Source: JAEULH01 sp963746275
Lineage (GTDB): Bacteria > Pseudomonadota > Alphaproteobacteria > Rhodospirillales > Defluviicoccaceae
Assembly: GCA_963746275.1 (NCBI GenBank)
Contig: CAVVAX010000003.1
Span: forward strand, 9,804-73,803
Reading direction: 5' to 3'
Length of the DNA: 64,000 bases
A program made the position numbers and the translations under genes. The notes under the pieces were generated by a model, which saw only the letters and a list, made by a program, of their open reading frames with translations, ran no database searches and was not told the DNA's origin. Of this stretch, positions 8,886 through 16,904 are shown piece by piece (the first letter of the stretch is position 1; every line of letters begins with the position of its first letter).

Positions 8886-8929
8886 GGTCTGCCGCTGGTC
8901 TGCCGCTGGTCTGCCGCCGGCCTGCCGCC
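8886..8929. repeat. Tandem repeat, 11 bp x4
   Basis: Four head-to-tail units of the pattern GGTCTGCCGCT occur (third and fourth units vary at one or two bases). They lie in the roughly 210 bp gap between the divergent glycosyltransferase and NnrU genes, where promoters would be expected. Confidence 0.8.
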
Positions 8930-9050
8930 GAGGATGAGTAGCGTCCTGCGGCTCGCCTGTGCAAGATGAGCCGAGGCTGCCTAACGACCGCCTCGGCAGT
9001 CATCACCGGCGCGGCCGCTGCGGAGGCGTCGCGTACGCGAGGGACGGATC

Positions 9051-9737
9051 ATGTTTGGCTCGCTCATCCTGGCCATCGTCGTGTTCGTCGCCAGCCACGT
9101 CGTGCTCTCCAGCCTGCCGATCCGCGACCGCCTGACCGCAGCTATGGGCGAGCGTGGCTTTCGCGGCGGATACTCGGTGATCGCCATCGCCCTGCTGGCC
9201 TGGGTCGTCATCGCCTACAACGCTGCGCCGGTCGTGGAGCTCTGGTCGCCGCCGTCCGCCCTGCGTCATCTCTCCCTGCTGCTCATGCCGATCGCCTGCG
9301 TCTTTCTCGTCGCCGGGCTCACCACCCCCAATCCGACGGCCGTCGGCGCCGACACCGCCGCGCACATCGCCCGCGCGCCGGTCGGGATCTTTCGGGTGAC
9401 TCGCCATCCGGTAATGTGGGCCGTCGCTCTCTGGGGCCTTGCCCACGTGATCGCCAATGGTGACGCGGCCGGCCTGATCCTGTTCGCCGGCTTGACGATC
9501 CTCGCCATCGCCGGCGCCGCCCACAGCGACTTCCGCCGCCAGGCGGTTCTGGGAGAGCAGTGGACGGCGTACCGGGCGCAGACCTCGTTCATTCCCTTCA
9601 AGGCGATCCTGCTGCGGCAGACCCGGTTTCGCGCTGGCGAGATTGGCTGGGCACGGCTCGCAGGCGGCCTTGCCCTGTTCGCCGCCTTGCTGCTCGCTCA
9701 CCCCTGGCTGTTCGGGGTCTCGCCGCTCTACGGCTGA
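9051..9737 (+). CDS. NnrU-family membrane protein
   Basis: This 228-residue integral membrane protein has about six hydrophobic segments. It carries the conserved histidine-rich core of the NnrU family (FVASHVVLSSLPIRD near the N-terminus and FRVTRHPVMWAVALWGLAH near residues 110-130, plus GLTTPNP). NnrU was described in denitrifiers as needed for nitrite or nitric oxide respiration, and the fold is related to isoprenylcysteine methyltransferase-like membrane proteins. No denitrification genes are visible in this window, so its role here is uncertain. It starts at an ATG following GGGACGGATC and ends 15 bp from the convergent cyclase gene. Confidence 0.85.
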   Translation: MFGSLILAIVVFVASHVVLSSLPIRDRLTAAMGERGFRGGYSVIAIALLAWVVIAYNAAPVVELWSPPSALRHLSLLLMPIACVFLVAGLTTPNPTAVGADTAAHIARAPVGIFRVTRHPVMWAVALWGLAHVIANGDAAGLILFAGLTILAIAGAAHSDFRRQAVLGEQWTAYRAQTSFIPFKAILLRQTRFRAGEIGWARLAGGLALFAALLLAHPWLFGVSPLYG

Positions 9738-9751
9738 GCGGTCCAGCCGAG

Positions 9752-11002
9752 CTATAGGTTCGCGAGCGTCAGCACCTCGTGCGGCTCGCGCACGCCGCGG
9801 AGCACATGGACGCCGAGCGAGAGCAGAGGCTCCTCCACCAGCCGCGCCAGCTCGGCCGAGAGCACCAGCGGCCGGTCCAGCGTCTTGCACATGGATTCGA
9901 GCCTGCGCCGCCTCGTTGGCGGCGGCGCCGATGACGGTGAACTCCAGGCGCTGGTCGACGCCGATGTTGCCGTACATCACCGCGCCGATGTGCAGGCCGA
10001 TGCCGAAGCGCAACGGAATCTCGCCGCGTTCCAGCCGGCGCTGGTTGAGCGCGTCCATCCGGGCGATGGCCTCGCGCGCCGCGGCCAGCGCCCGCGCGCA
10101 GGCGGCGACGGGCCGGTGGGGCGGCAGGCGACGCTGCCTGCGGTCCCGGCACCGCCCAAGGGGAAGATCGCGAGCAGGGCGTCGCCGATGTAGCGCAGAA
10201 CCTCGCCGTCATGCGCCAGAACCGAGCCGGCCATGGCCTCGAAGTAGCCGTTGAGCAGCTCGAGGAAGACCGGCCGCGGCAGCGCGTCGGCCAGCGGCGT
10301 CGAGCCGCGCAGGTCGGAGAACCAGATGACGGCGTCGATGTCCTCGCCGTCGCCGCGGCGCACGAGCCCGTTCAGCACGCGCTCGCCGCTGACCCGGCCG
10401 AGGTAGGTCTCGAGAATCGTCCGCGCCGTCCGCCGCAGCGCATGCACCTCGAGCAGGCGCGAGAGCACCGGCAGCATGCCGTAGATGGCCTCCAGCTCGC
10501 CGGTGGAAAAACCGCCGGGGCGGTCGGCGGCAAAGGTGATGGCGCTGCGGCGCGCGTCCGAGAAAACGATCGGCATCGCCACGTAGTCGGTCGCTCCCTC
10601 CGCGCGCAGCTCCTCCAGGACCGGATAGTCGAGGGCGATGCCGGGGACGTCCAGGCGGCGGCGGACGCCGCCGACGCCGTCGTCGAAGATCGCCTTGAAC
10701 GGGCTCGACTGGTAGCGCTCTTCGTTGAGGATGGCGTAGGTGGCGTTGAATTCCTCGAGCTCCGCGCGCCCCTGGGTCCAGGTGTAGCTGGTGCCGAGGT
10801 ACTGCGGATGCAGGGTGCGCACGTGCAGCCGCATCCGGCAGAGCGGGATGGCGAGCGCGACCATCCGCTGGCAAAGGCCGCGGACGAGGTCGGGCAGCGC
10901 CGGCGCATCCCAGCCATCGCCCAGGATCCACTCGACCAGCGGGTTCGCGGCGATGGCGCTGGCCTGAGCCCGGTCAGGGTCATGAAGCGCGGCGGGCGGC
11001 AT
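9752..11002 (-). CDS. Class III adenylate/guanylate cyclase (two frame breaks)
   Basis: The N-terminal half (about residues 10-200) is a GAF-like or unassigned sensor region. The C-terminal half is a class III nucleotidyl cyclase catalytic domain with the metal-binding FSDLRGSTPLAD, the GEVLRYIGDALLAIFP loop and, in a second frame, LRFGIGLHIGAVMYGNIG and EFTVIGAAANEAA. The frame changes near 10100-10150 and again near 9900, where one extra G is evident. The last part (SMCKTLDRPLVLSAELARLV) reads in a third frame to a TAG at 9752. I treat these as one gene of about 416 residues. The start at 11002 is chosen as the ATG nearest the conserved region; an upstream ATG at 11137 would add a low-complexity leader. 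Product, cAMP or cGMP, is not determinable. Confidence 0.7.
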
Positions 11003-11423
11003 CGGCGGCACTCCGGCAAGCGTGGATCGCGGGGAGGATAGGCGCGGCGGCGGCAACTGCCAACGCCGCGCTTGGCACGGCTCTTGAGTGGCCCGGCCGG
11101 CGACGCTTGCCGGAGCGTGCGGCTGAACCGCAGGCAAGCTTGCAGGGAAGGTCTATGGCGGCGAGTAGCTTTGCCCCTCGTTCGAGTCGGACGCGAACCG
11201 GCTCGGGCGGGAGAGGCCGCCGCCGCTGCCGGTTCCGCCACCAGTTTCGCCGCCAGTTCCGCCGCCAGCGTGGCTTTGTCGGCTGGTCGGCTGGGACGGG
11301 CCTTTCTTCGGGGCCGAAATCGAATATATTCTGCTCTGGGAGGCTGCGCCAAGCCGCTTCCAACCTTAGCAGAATGTTGCACAAGTGCTGCTCAATCCGG
11401 CGCCTTAACGAGCGAAGGATCCG

Positions 11424-11770
11424 ATGCATCGATAAGTCGCCAGGACAAGAACCCGAATGACGGCACGCCCAACTCGGGGGTTGTCACGAAGTCGCGGGCC
11501 AAGACCAAGAAGCCGGCGATGTACAAGGTTCTGATGCTGAATGACGACTACACGCCGATGGAGTTCGTCGTCCACGTCCTCGAGCGGTTCTTCGCCAAGA
11601 GCCACGAGGAGGCGGTGCGCATCATGCTTCATGTGCATCACCGCGGGGTCGGGGTCTGCGGCGTTTTCACCTACGAGATCGCCGAGACCAAGGTGAACCA
11701 GGTGATGGACCTGGCGCGCCAGCACCAGCATCCGCTGCAGTGCACGATTGAGAAGGACGGATCGGAATAG
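11424..11770 (+). CDS. clpS: ATP-dependent Clp protease adaptor ClpS
   Basis: ClpS delivers N-degron substrates to ClpAP. The whole conserved body is present: GTPNSGVVTKSRAKTKKP, the LNDDYTPMEFVVHVLERFF segment that binds the N-terminal residue, MLHVHHRGVGVCGV and HPLQCTIEKD. The conserved frame has no ATG, GTG or TTG between the AT-rich promoter-like stretch near 11320 and the first conserved residue. The ATG at 11424, four bases after AAGGA, would be ideal but is one base out of phase. A single missing base near 11430-11436 would join them. The gene ends 8 bp before clpA, the usual arrangement. A TATATT at 11325-11330 is a candidate -10 box. Confidence 0.9.
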
Positions 11771-11778
11771 GGGCCGGC

Positions 11779-14088
11779 ATGCTGTCACGCAATCTTGAAC
11801 AGACGCTTCATCGCGCCCTGGCCCTGGCCACCGAGCGCCGCCACGAGTACGCGACGCTGGAGCACCTCCTGCTCGCCCTGATCGACGATCAGGATGCGAC
11901 GCCGGTGCTGCGGGCCTGTGGCGTCGACATCACCCAGATTCGCCAGGAGTTGAGTCAGTTCGTGGACAACGAGCTCGACAGCCTGAAGACCGCGGTGGTC
12001 ACCGACCCGAAGCCCACGGCCGGGTTCCAGCGCGTCGTCCAGCGTTCGGTGATCCACGTGCAGTCGTCGGGCCGGGAGGAGGTGACCGGCGCCAATGTGC
12101 TCGTCGCGCTCTTTTCCGAGCGCGAGTCGCACGCGGTCTACTTCTTGCAGCTCCAGGACATGACGCGGCTCGACGCGGTCAACTATATCGCGCACGGGAT
12201 CGCCAAGGTCGGGGGCGAGAGCAAGCGGCGAAACGTTCATGGTGCCGACGAAGAGAACAGTGGCGAGAAGGTTGTGCGCAAGGGTCATGAAGCCTTGGAA
12301 ACATACTGCGTCGATCTCAACCGGAAGGCCTCCGAAGGGCGCATCGATCCTCTGATCGGCCGCGACGCCGAGATCGAGAGGACGATCCAGATCCTTTGCC
12401 GGCGCAACAAGAACAACCCGCTGTTCGTCGGCGACCCCGGCGTCGGCAAGACGGCGCTGGCCGAGGGCCTGGCCTGGCGCATCGTCCGCGGTGAAGTGCC
12501 GGAGGTGCTCCGCCAGGCGACGATCTTCGCCCTCGACATGGGCTCGCTCTTGGCCGGTACCCGCTACCGCGGCGACTTCGAGGAGCGGCTGAAGAACGTC
12601 ATCTCCGAGCTGGAGGCGACGCCCGGCGCGATTCTGTTCATCGACGAGATCCACACCGTGGTCGGCGCCGGCGCCACCAGCGGCGGCTCGATGGACGCAT
12701 CGAACATCCTCAAGCCGTCGCTGGCCTCGGGCAACCTCCGCTGCATGGGCTCGACGACCTACAAGGAGTACCGCAACCACTTCGAGAAGGACCGGGCGCT
12801 GGTCCGCCGGTTCCAGAAGATCGACATCTACGAGCCGTCGGTCGAGGACACGGTCAAGATCCTGCGCGGGCTCAAGCCCTACTTCGAATCGCACCACTCG
12901 GTCCGCTACACGCAGGAGGCGCTGCGCGCCGCCGTGGAGTTGGCAGCGCGCTACATCAACGACCGCAAGCTGCCGGACAAGGCCATCGACGTCATCGACG
13001 AGGTGGGCGCAGCCCGCATGCTGCTGCCGGCGAACCGCCGGCGGACCACGGTTACCGTGCGTGACGTCGAGGAGGTGGTGGCCAAGATCGCCCGCATCCC
13101 CCCCAAGAGCGTCTCCAGCGACGACCGCAAGGCGCTGCTGACCCTGGAGCGGGACCTCCAGACGGTGGTGTTCGGCCAGAACGGCGCCATCTCGGCGCTC
13201 TCCAGCGCCATCAAGCTCGCCCGCGCCGGCTTGCGCGAAAACGAGAAGCCCATCGGCTGCTACCTGTTCTCCGGCCCGACAGGCGTCGGCAAGACCGAGG
13301 TCGCCCGGCAGCTCTCGCACATCCTCGGCATCGAGCTGGTTCGCTTCGACATGTCGGAGTACATGGAGCGTCACAGCGTCTCCAGGCTGATCGGCGCCCC
13401 GCCGGGCTACGTCGGCTTCGACCAGGGCGGGCTGCTCACGGACGCCATCGACAAGCAGCCGCATGCGGTGCTGCTCCTCGACGAGATCGAGAAGGCGCAT
13501 CCGGACCTGTTCAACATCCTGCTGCAGGTCATGGACCACGGGAAGCTCACCGACCACAACGGCAAGAGCGTCGATTTCCGCAACGTGATCCTGATCATGA
13601 CCACCAACGCCGGCGCCGCCGAGATGGTCAAGCCGGCGATCGGCTTCGAACGCGAGGCCCGCGTCGGCGACGACACGGAGGCGATCGAGCGGATGTTCAC
13701 GCCGGAGTTCCGCAACCGTCTCGACGCCATCATCCCCTTCGCCGGCCTGTCGCCGGATACGGTCGGGCGGGTCGTCGACAAGTTCGTGATCCAGCTGGAG
13801 GCACAGCTCGCCGACCGGCAGGTCACCATCGAGCTCACCGACGAGGCGCGGCAGTGGCTGGCGACAAGAGGCTACGACCAGCGCTTCGGCGCCCGGCCGC
13901 TGTCGCGGGTGATCCAGGAGCACATCAAGAAGCCGCTCGCCGAGGAGCTGCTGTTCGGCCGGCTGGAGAAGGGCGGGCTGGTCCGCGTCCACCTCGAAGA
14001 CGGCAAGATCGCCTTCGATTATCCGGATCCGACGGCCGTCGCACCCACGCCGCGGAAGAAGCCGAAGGCGACGCAGGAAGTAACGTAA
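11779..14088 (+). CDS. clpA: ATP-dependent Clp protease ATP-binding subunit ClpA
   Basis: This 769-residue AAA+ unfoldase feeds proteins into ClpP. It has the Clp N-domain (MLSRNLEQTLHRALALA), a first ATPase module with Walker A GDPGVGKTALAEG near residue 217 and Walker B ILFIDEIHTVVGAG, and a second module with Walker A GPTGVGKTEVAR near residue 500 and LLLDEIEKAHPDLFN. A C-terminal ClpB-D2-like small domain (RFGARPLSRVIQEHI) is present. No M-domain coiled coil is present, which separates it from ClpB and ClpC. Length is normal. It lies directly after clpS, whose product modulates its substrate choice, and no frame problem is seen. Confidence 0.97.
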   Translation: MLSRNLEQTLHRALALATERRHEYATLEHLLLALIDDQDATPVLRACGVDITQIRQELSQFVDNELDSLKTAVVTDPKPTAGFQRVVQRSVIHVQSSGREEVTGANVLVALFSERESHAVYFLQLQDMTRLDAVNYIAHGIAKVGGESKRRNVHGADEENSGEKVVRKGHEALETYCVDLNRKASEGRIDPLIGRDAEIERTIQILCRRNKNNPLFVGDPGVGKTALAEGLAWRIVRGEVPEVLRQATIFALDMGSLLAGTRYRGDFEERLKNVISELEATPGAILFIDEIHTVVGAGATSGGSMDASNILKPSLASGNLRCMGSTTYKEYRNHFEKDRALVRRFQKIDIYEPSVEDTVKILRGLKPYFESHHSVRYTQEALRAAVELAARYINDRKLPDKAIDVIDEVGAARMLLPANRRRTTVTVRDVEEVVAKIARIPPKSVSSDDRKALLTLERDLQTVVFGQNGAISALSSAIKLARAGLRENEKPIGCYLFSGPTGVGKTEVARQLSHILGIELVRFDMSEYMERHSVSRLIGAPPGYVGFDQGGLLTDAIDKQPHAVLLLDEIEKAHPDLFNILLQVMDHGKLTDHNGKSVDFRNVILIMTTNAGAAEMVKPAIGFEREARVGDDTEAIERMFTPEFRNRLDAIIPFAGLSPDTVGRVVDKFVIQLEAQLADRQVTIELTDEARQWLATRGYDQRFGARPLSRVIQEHIKKPLAEELLFGRLEKGGLVRVHLEDGKIAFDYPDPTAVAPTPRKKPKATQEVT

Positions 14089-14237
14089 GCCGCCGCCGAC
14101 CCTCTCCCGCACGCGCCAGTGTCGGCGAGAGGCGGCGCCGCGCGTCCGTTCGCGCGAGCAGCCGCGCCGCGGCTCGTGTACGCTTCCTCTTCGGGCAGAA
14201 GATCCCGCCGCGGGTGGAACCTCCGCGCCGCTGTCAT

Positions 14238-14262
14238 GTTGTCGTCATGCCTCAACGACAAC
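14238..14262. promoter_or_regulatory. Inverted repeat just upstream of the zinc-ribbon gene
   Basis: GTTGTCGT at 14238-14245 and ACGACAAC at 14255-14262 form a perfect 8 bp stem with a 9 base loop. It ends only a few bases before the GGGAGGG ribosome site (14265-14271) of the small gene that follows, so it could be an operator or an mRNA hairpin affecting ribosome access. No known regulator site is recognised. Confidence 0.4.
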
Positions 14263-14276
14263 CGTGGGAGGGTCTC

Positions 14277-14470
14277 ATGAGCGGCGACACCAGGATTTCC
14301 ACGGCGACACCAGGATTTCCACCAACCCCGGCGACGAGGCCGAGCCCGGCACGCCCGGCAGCGGCGAGGCGCCATGCCCGAAGTGCGCAGGATCCGGCAA
14401 GCAGGGCGACAAGGAGTGCCCGAACTGCGGCGGTACCGGGCTGATCACCGAGGGCGTCGGCGGCGCGTAG
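14277..14470 (+). CDS. Small zinc-ribbon protein, frame broken by a 20 bp duplication
   Basis: The 3' part encodes two CxxC knuckles of DnaJ zinc-finger style, CPKCAGSGKQGDKECPNCGG, followed by TGLITEGVGGA and a stop at 14470. The only start with a good ribosome site is the ATG at 14277, preceded by GGGAGGG, but it is out of frame because the 20 bp unit at 14283-14302 is repeated at 14303-14322. Removing one copy yields a clean 57-residue protein beginning MSGDTRISTNPGDEAEPG. The alternative is a GTG start at 14264, in frame but without a ribosome site. Tiny CxxCxGxG proteins of this form are common in alphaproteobacteria and have no assigned function; the CxxCxGxG pattern suggests zinc binding and perhaps chaperone-like contacts. 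It follows clpA by about 190 bp. Confidence 0.65.
14283..14322 (+). repeat. Perfect 20 bp tandem duplication inside a small gene
   Basis: The unit beginning GGCGACACCAGG and ending TTTCCAC occurs twice without a gap. Since 20 is not a multiple of three, it shifts the reading frame of the zinc-ribbon gene. It is either a real slippage mutation or an assembly artefact. Confidence 0.85.
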
Positions 14471-14501
14471 CCCGGTTCTCACTGAAGAACTTTACGGCGC
14501 T

Positions 14502-15215
14502 TCAGATCGCGCCTTCGACCACGGCGGTGAGCCAGTCGGGCAGGTTGTCAACGATGTGGTCGACGTAGTCGAAGTCGGCGCCTTGCGCGCCGACGTCGGG
14601 CCGGGTGCGCACCCAGACGGTGGTCATGCCTAAGGCGGCGGCGGGTTCGAGGTTGCGAGCCATGTCCTCGACCATCACCGAGGCTCGGGGGTCGAGGCCG
14701 AAGCGGGCGACGACGCTGCGGTAGGTTTCGGGCTCGGGCTTGGGCATATAGCCGGCCTCGACGATGTCGAAGATGTCGGCAAAATGGTGGCCGACGCCGA
14801 GCTGGTTTAGCACCCGCTCGGCGTGGCCGACCGAGGCGTTGGTGAAGACAATTTTCCGGCCGGGCAGCGCCGTCAGCGCCGCCTCCAGAGCGGGGCTCGG
14901 CGTCAAAACGCTCACATCGATGTCGTGCACGTGCTCGAGGAACGCCGCCGGGTCAACGTCGTGGCGGTTCATCAGCCCGCGGAGCGACGTGCCGAACTCG
15001 TGGAAGTACTCCTTCTGTAGCCGGTAGGCCTCGTCCAGGTCGAGGCCGAGGAAGGCGGCGATGTATCCGCGCATCCGCTCGTCGATCTGCGAGAACAGGT
15101 TGATCGAGGCGGGATACAGCGTGTTGTCGAGGTCGAAGACCCAGGCGGCTGCGTCGCGCAGCGGCACGATCCTTCGCCTGTGCTCGGCCGTTGCTGGGGC
15201 GGACGGGGAAGCCAT
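14502..15215 (-). CDS. HAD-family pyrimidine 5'-nucleotidase-like phosphatase
   Basis: The protein has 237 residues. HAD motif I, WVFDLDNTLYP with nucleophile Asp near residue 30, matches the pyrimidine 5'-nucleotidase (SDT1-like) subgroup, as does the following N-L-F/Y pattern. Motif II is VFTNAS, and the lysine and acid motifs are seen in YMPKPEPETYRSV and ASVMVEDMARNL. These enzymes dephosphorylate pyrimidine nucleotides such as UMP, although the substrate is predicted only from subgroup resemblance. The start at 15215 (MASPSAPATAEH) is preferred over one 14 codons upstream because the extra leader is low-complexity. It is the last of three minus-strand genes with a J-domain protein and a VWA-like protein. 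Confidence 0.85.
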   Translation of the reverse strand: MASPSAPATAEHRRRIVPLRDAAAWVFDLDNTLYPASINLFSQIDERMRGYIAAFLGLDLDEAYRLQKEYFHEFGTSLRGLMNRHDVDPAAFLEHVHDIDVSVLTPSPALEAALTALPGRKIVFTNASVGHAERVLNQLGVGHHFADIFDIVEAGYMPKPEPETYRSVVARFGLDPRASVMVEDMARNLEPAAALGMTTVWVRTRPDVGAQGADFDYVDHIVDNLPDWLTAVVEGAI

Positions 15216-15268
15216 GGCCGCTATTTGTCTCCGCGGCGGAGGCCGAGGCAAGCCCAAAACAATCGGCG

Positions 15269-15997
15269 TCAGCGGCCGAGGAGCACGTCGCGGGCCCGGT
15301 TCACCTGCGCGGCAAGATAGTCCGAGCCGCCACGGTCGGGGTGCAGGCCGGCGATCAGCCGATGGTAGGCGGCCTTGATCTCGGCTTCCGAGGCGCTCGG
15401 CTCGAGGCCGAGCGTTCGCAGCGCATCCTCCCTGGACATGGCCGCCGGTTCGCTGGAGCCGGTGCGCGCCTGCTCGCCCTGGCTCGCCGCGTGCTGGCGC
15501 CAGTCGGTGAACGTGCGGTCGAGATAGGCCTCAAGCAGCTGCGCGGATTGCGGATCCTCTCGGCGATAGCCGGCAAGGAGCGCGATCAGCGCGGCCTGGT
15601 CCATGTCGCCGAGGCGTCGGCCGGCCTGCTCCCCGCTCACGATCTCGCCGTCGAGTTGCCCCGACGCGTGGTCGAGGCTCATGTGCAGGAAGCGCGTGCG
15701 GATCGACGATGTGCCGCCACCGGCCACGCCACCCGCAGGCGTGCCGGCGTAGCGTCCCCCGCCCGCCCCCGCTGTGCCGAACGTCCGCAAGGCCCACGGC
15801 AGCAGGAACGCCGCGGCACCCAGAGCCAGACCGAACCGGCCGGTGACGATGAGGGCGAGTGCTGCGACGATGATCAGGCCGATGCCGACCCGCTTCAGCA
15901 CCTTAAGCAGCGTCTGGGCGTCGACGTGGGTGTACCAGCGGGCGAGGAGGAGAAAGCCGCCGAGCGCGGCAACGCCGAGGAGCAGGTAGGTCACCAC
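15269..15997 (-). CDS. Membrane-anchored J-domain (DnaJ-like) protein
   Basis: The 242-residue protein has two hydrophobic segments at the N-terminus (about residues 3-19 and 38-68), a variable middle, and a C-terminal J domain. The J domain shows REDALRTLGLEPSASEAEIK, the catalytic HPD in IAGLHPDRGGSDYLAAQVNRARDVL, and ends at once. This layout resembles mitochondrial Tim14/Pam18-like and bacterial DjlA-like proteins that recruit DnaK to the membrane. The start is a GTG at 15997. Its frame starts only 3 bp before the stop of the VWA-like gene (16001), so the two are probably translated together. Confidence 0.85.
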   Translation of the reverse strand: MVTYLLLGVAALGGFLLLARWYTHVDAQTLLKVLKRVGIGLIIVAALALIVTGRFGLALGAAAFLLPWALRTFGTAGAGGGRYAGTPAGGVAGGGTSSIRTRFLHMSLDHASGQLDGEIVSGEQAGRRLGDMDQAALIALLAGYRREDPQSAQLLEAYLDRTFTDWRQHAASQGEQARTGSSEPAAMSREDALRTLGLEPSASEAEIKAAYHRLIAGLHPDRGGSDYLAAQVNRARDVLLGR

Positions 15998-16000
15998 CGG

Positions 16001-16714
16001 CTAGCCGCCATGCATCTGGTTGGCAATCTGCTTCACCGCGCCGCCGCGCTCGATCGCGACCTTCTCCAGCGCGCTCTGACCGCCAGCGGCAAACACCGCG
16101 ACGGCGCTGAGCAGGGTCTTCAGCACGTGCGGGCTATTCGGATCGAAGCGCAAGGCTGCCCCGCCGGTGAGCCTGGCGATCTCGCCAAAGGCGAAGGCGG
16201 CGCGTTCGTCGCGGCCCTCGTGGAACATGAAGGCCGGCACCCCGAGCAGCCCGAGCTCGCCGGCAAGCCCGGCCAGGCCGTCGATATCCTCCTCGACGCA
16301 ATCGCCGACGAAGACCAGCGCCGCGACCTTGCGCGTGCGGGTCTCGTTGATGGCGTGGCGCAGGACCTTGCGGATCTGCGTCCGCCCGGCATGGCAGCTC
16401 ACCGAAGTCATCAGCCGCAACAGGTCCTCCGTACGGTCGACCCAGTTGCTGGCCCTGAACTCGTCGAAGCCGCGGTAGAAGCATAGCTGGATCTCCAGTC
16501 CGCCGATCGCGGCCGTCTCGACGAACATCTCGCCCTGGATGCGCGCGGCGCGGTCCCAGGTCGGCTGCCGGCTGGCGGTGGCGTCCAGGGCGAACAGCAG
16601 CCGCCCGCGCGCGCCCGCCGGTCGGGTCCCGGGCATCCGCGTCACCTGATCGAGGAAGGCGCTGACCTCCTGCTCCGAGGCCGGCTTGGCGGGAACCTTG
16701 GCGTCGCTGCTCAT
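16001..16714 (-). CDS. VWA-like (von Willebrand factor A fold) cytoplasmic protein
   Basis: This 237-residue protein has no signal peptide or membrane span. It shows RGRLLFALDATASRQPTWDRA near residue 45, a DxTxS metal-site variant of the VWA MIDAS motif, then IQLCFYRGFDEF, VSCHAGRTQIRKVLRHA and AALVFVGDCVEEDIDGL. The pattern fits an alphaproteobacterial family of VWA-like proteins found next to J-domain genes. The start ATG at 16714 opens MSSDAKVPAKPASEQEV; a longer frame exists upstream but crosses tandem repeats and is unlikely. The task is unknown; the tight coupling to the J-domain gene suggests a chaperone-linked role (inference). Confidence 0.75.
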   Translation of the reverse strand: MSSDAKVPAKPASEQEVSAFLDQVTRMPGTRPAGARGRLLFALDATASRQPTWDRAARIQGEMFVETAAIGGLEIQLCFYRGFDEFRASNWVDRTEDLLRLMTSVSCHAGRTQIRKVLRHAINETRTRKVAALVFVGDCVEEDIDGLAGLAGELGLLGVPAFMFHEGRDERAAFAFGEIARLTGGAALRFDPNSPHVLKTLLSAVAVFAAGGQSALEKVAIERGGAVKQIANQMHGG

Positions 16715-16791
16715 GCTCGTGTGGGTCTCGTCCGGCGCTGCTATCTCAGTGAGATAGGCGGATACCGGCGGGCAATCCAGCGCACCTGGGC

Positions 16792-16832
16792 GGGGCGAAG
16801 CGGGGGCGAAGCGGGGGCGAAGCGGGGGCGAG
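16792..16832. repeat. Tandem repeat, 11 bp x about 3.5
   Basis: The unit GGGGCGAAGCG is repeated head to tail in the roughly 190 bp gap between the divergent VWA-like and flavoprotein genes. Copy number change here would alter promoter spacing. Confidence 0.8.
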
Positions 16833-16904
16833 GCAACGCCCGCCTTGCCGGCCCCGTCGACGCATGCGCATATCCAACCGGCGAGAAAGGCGCGGGGCGC
16901 AGCC

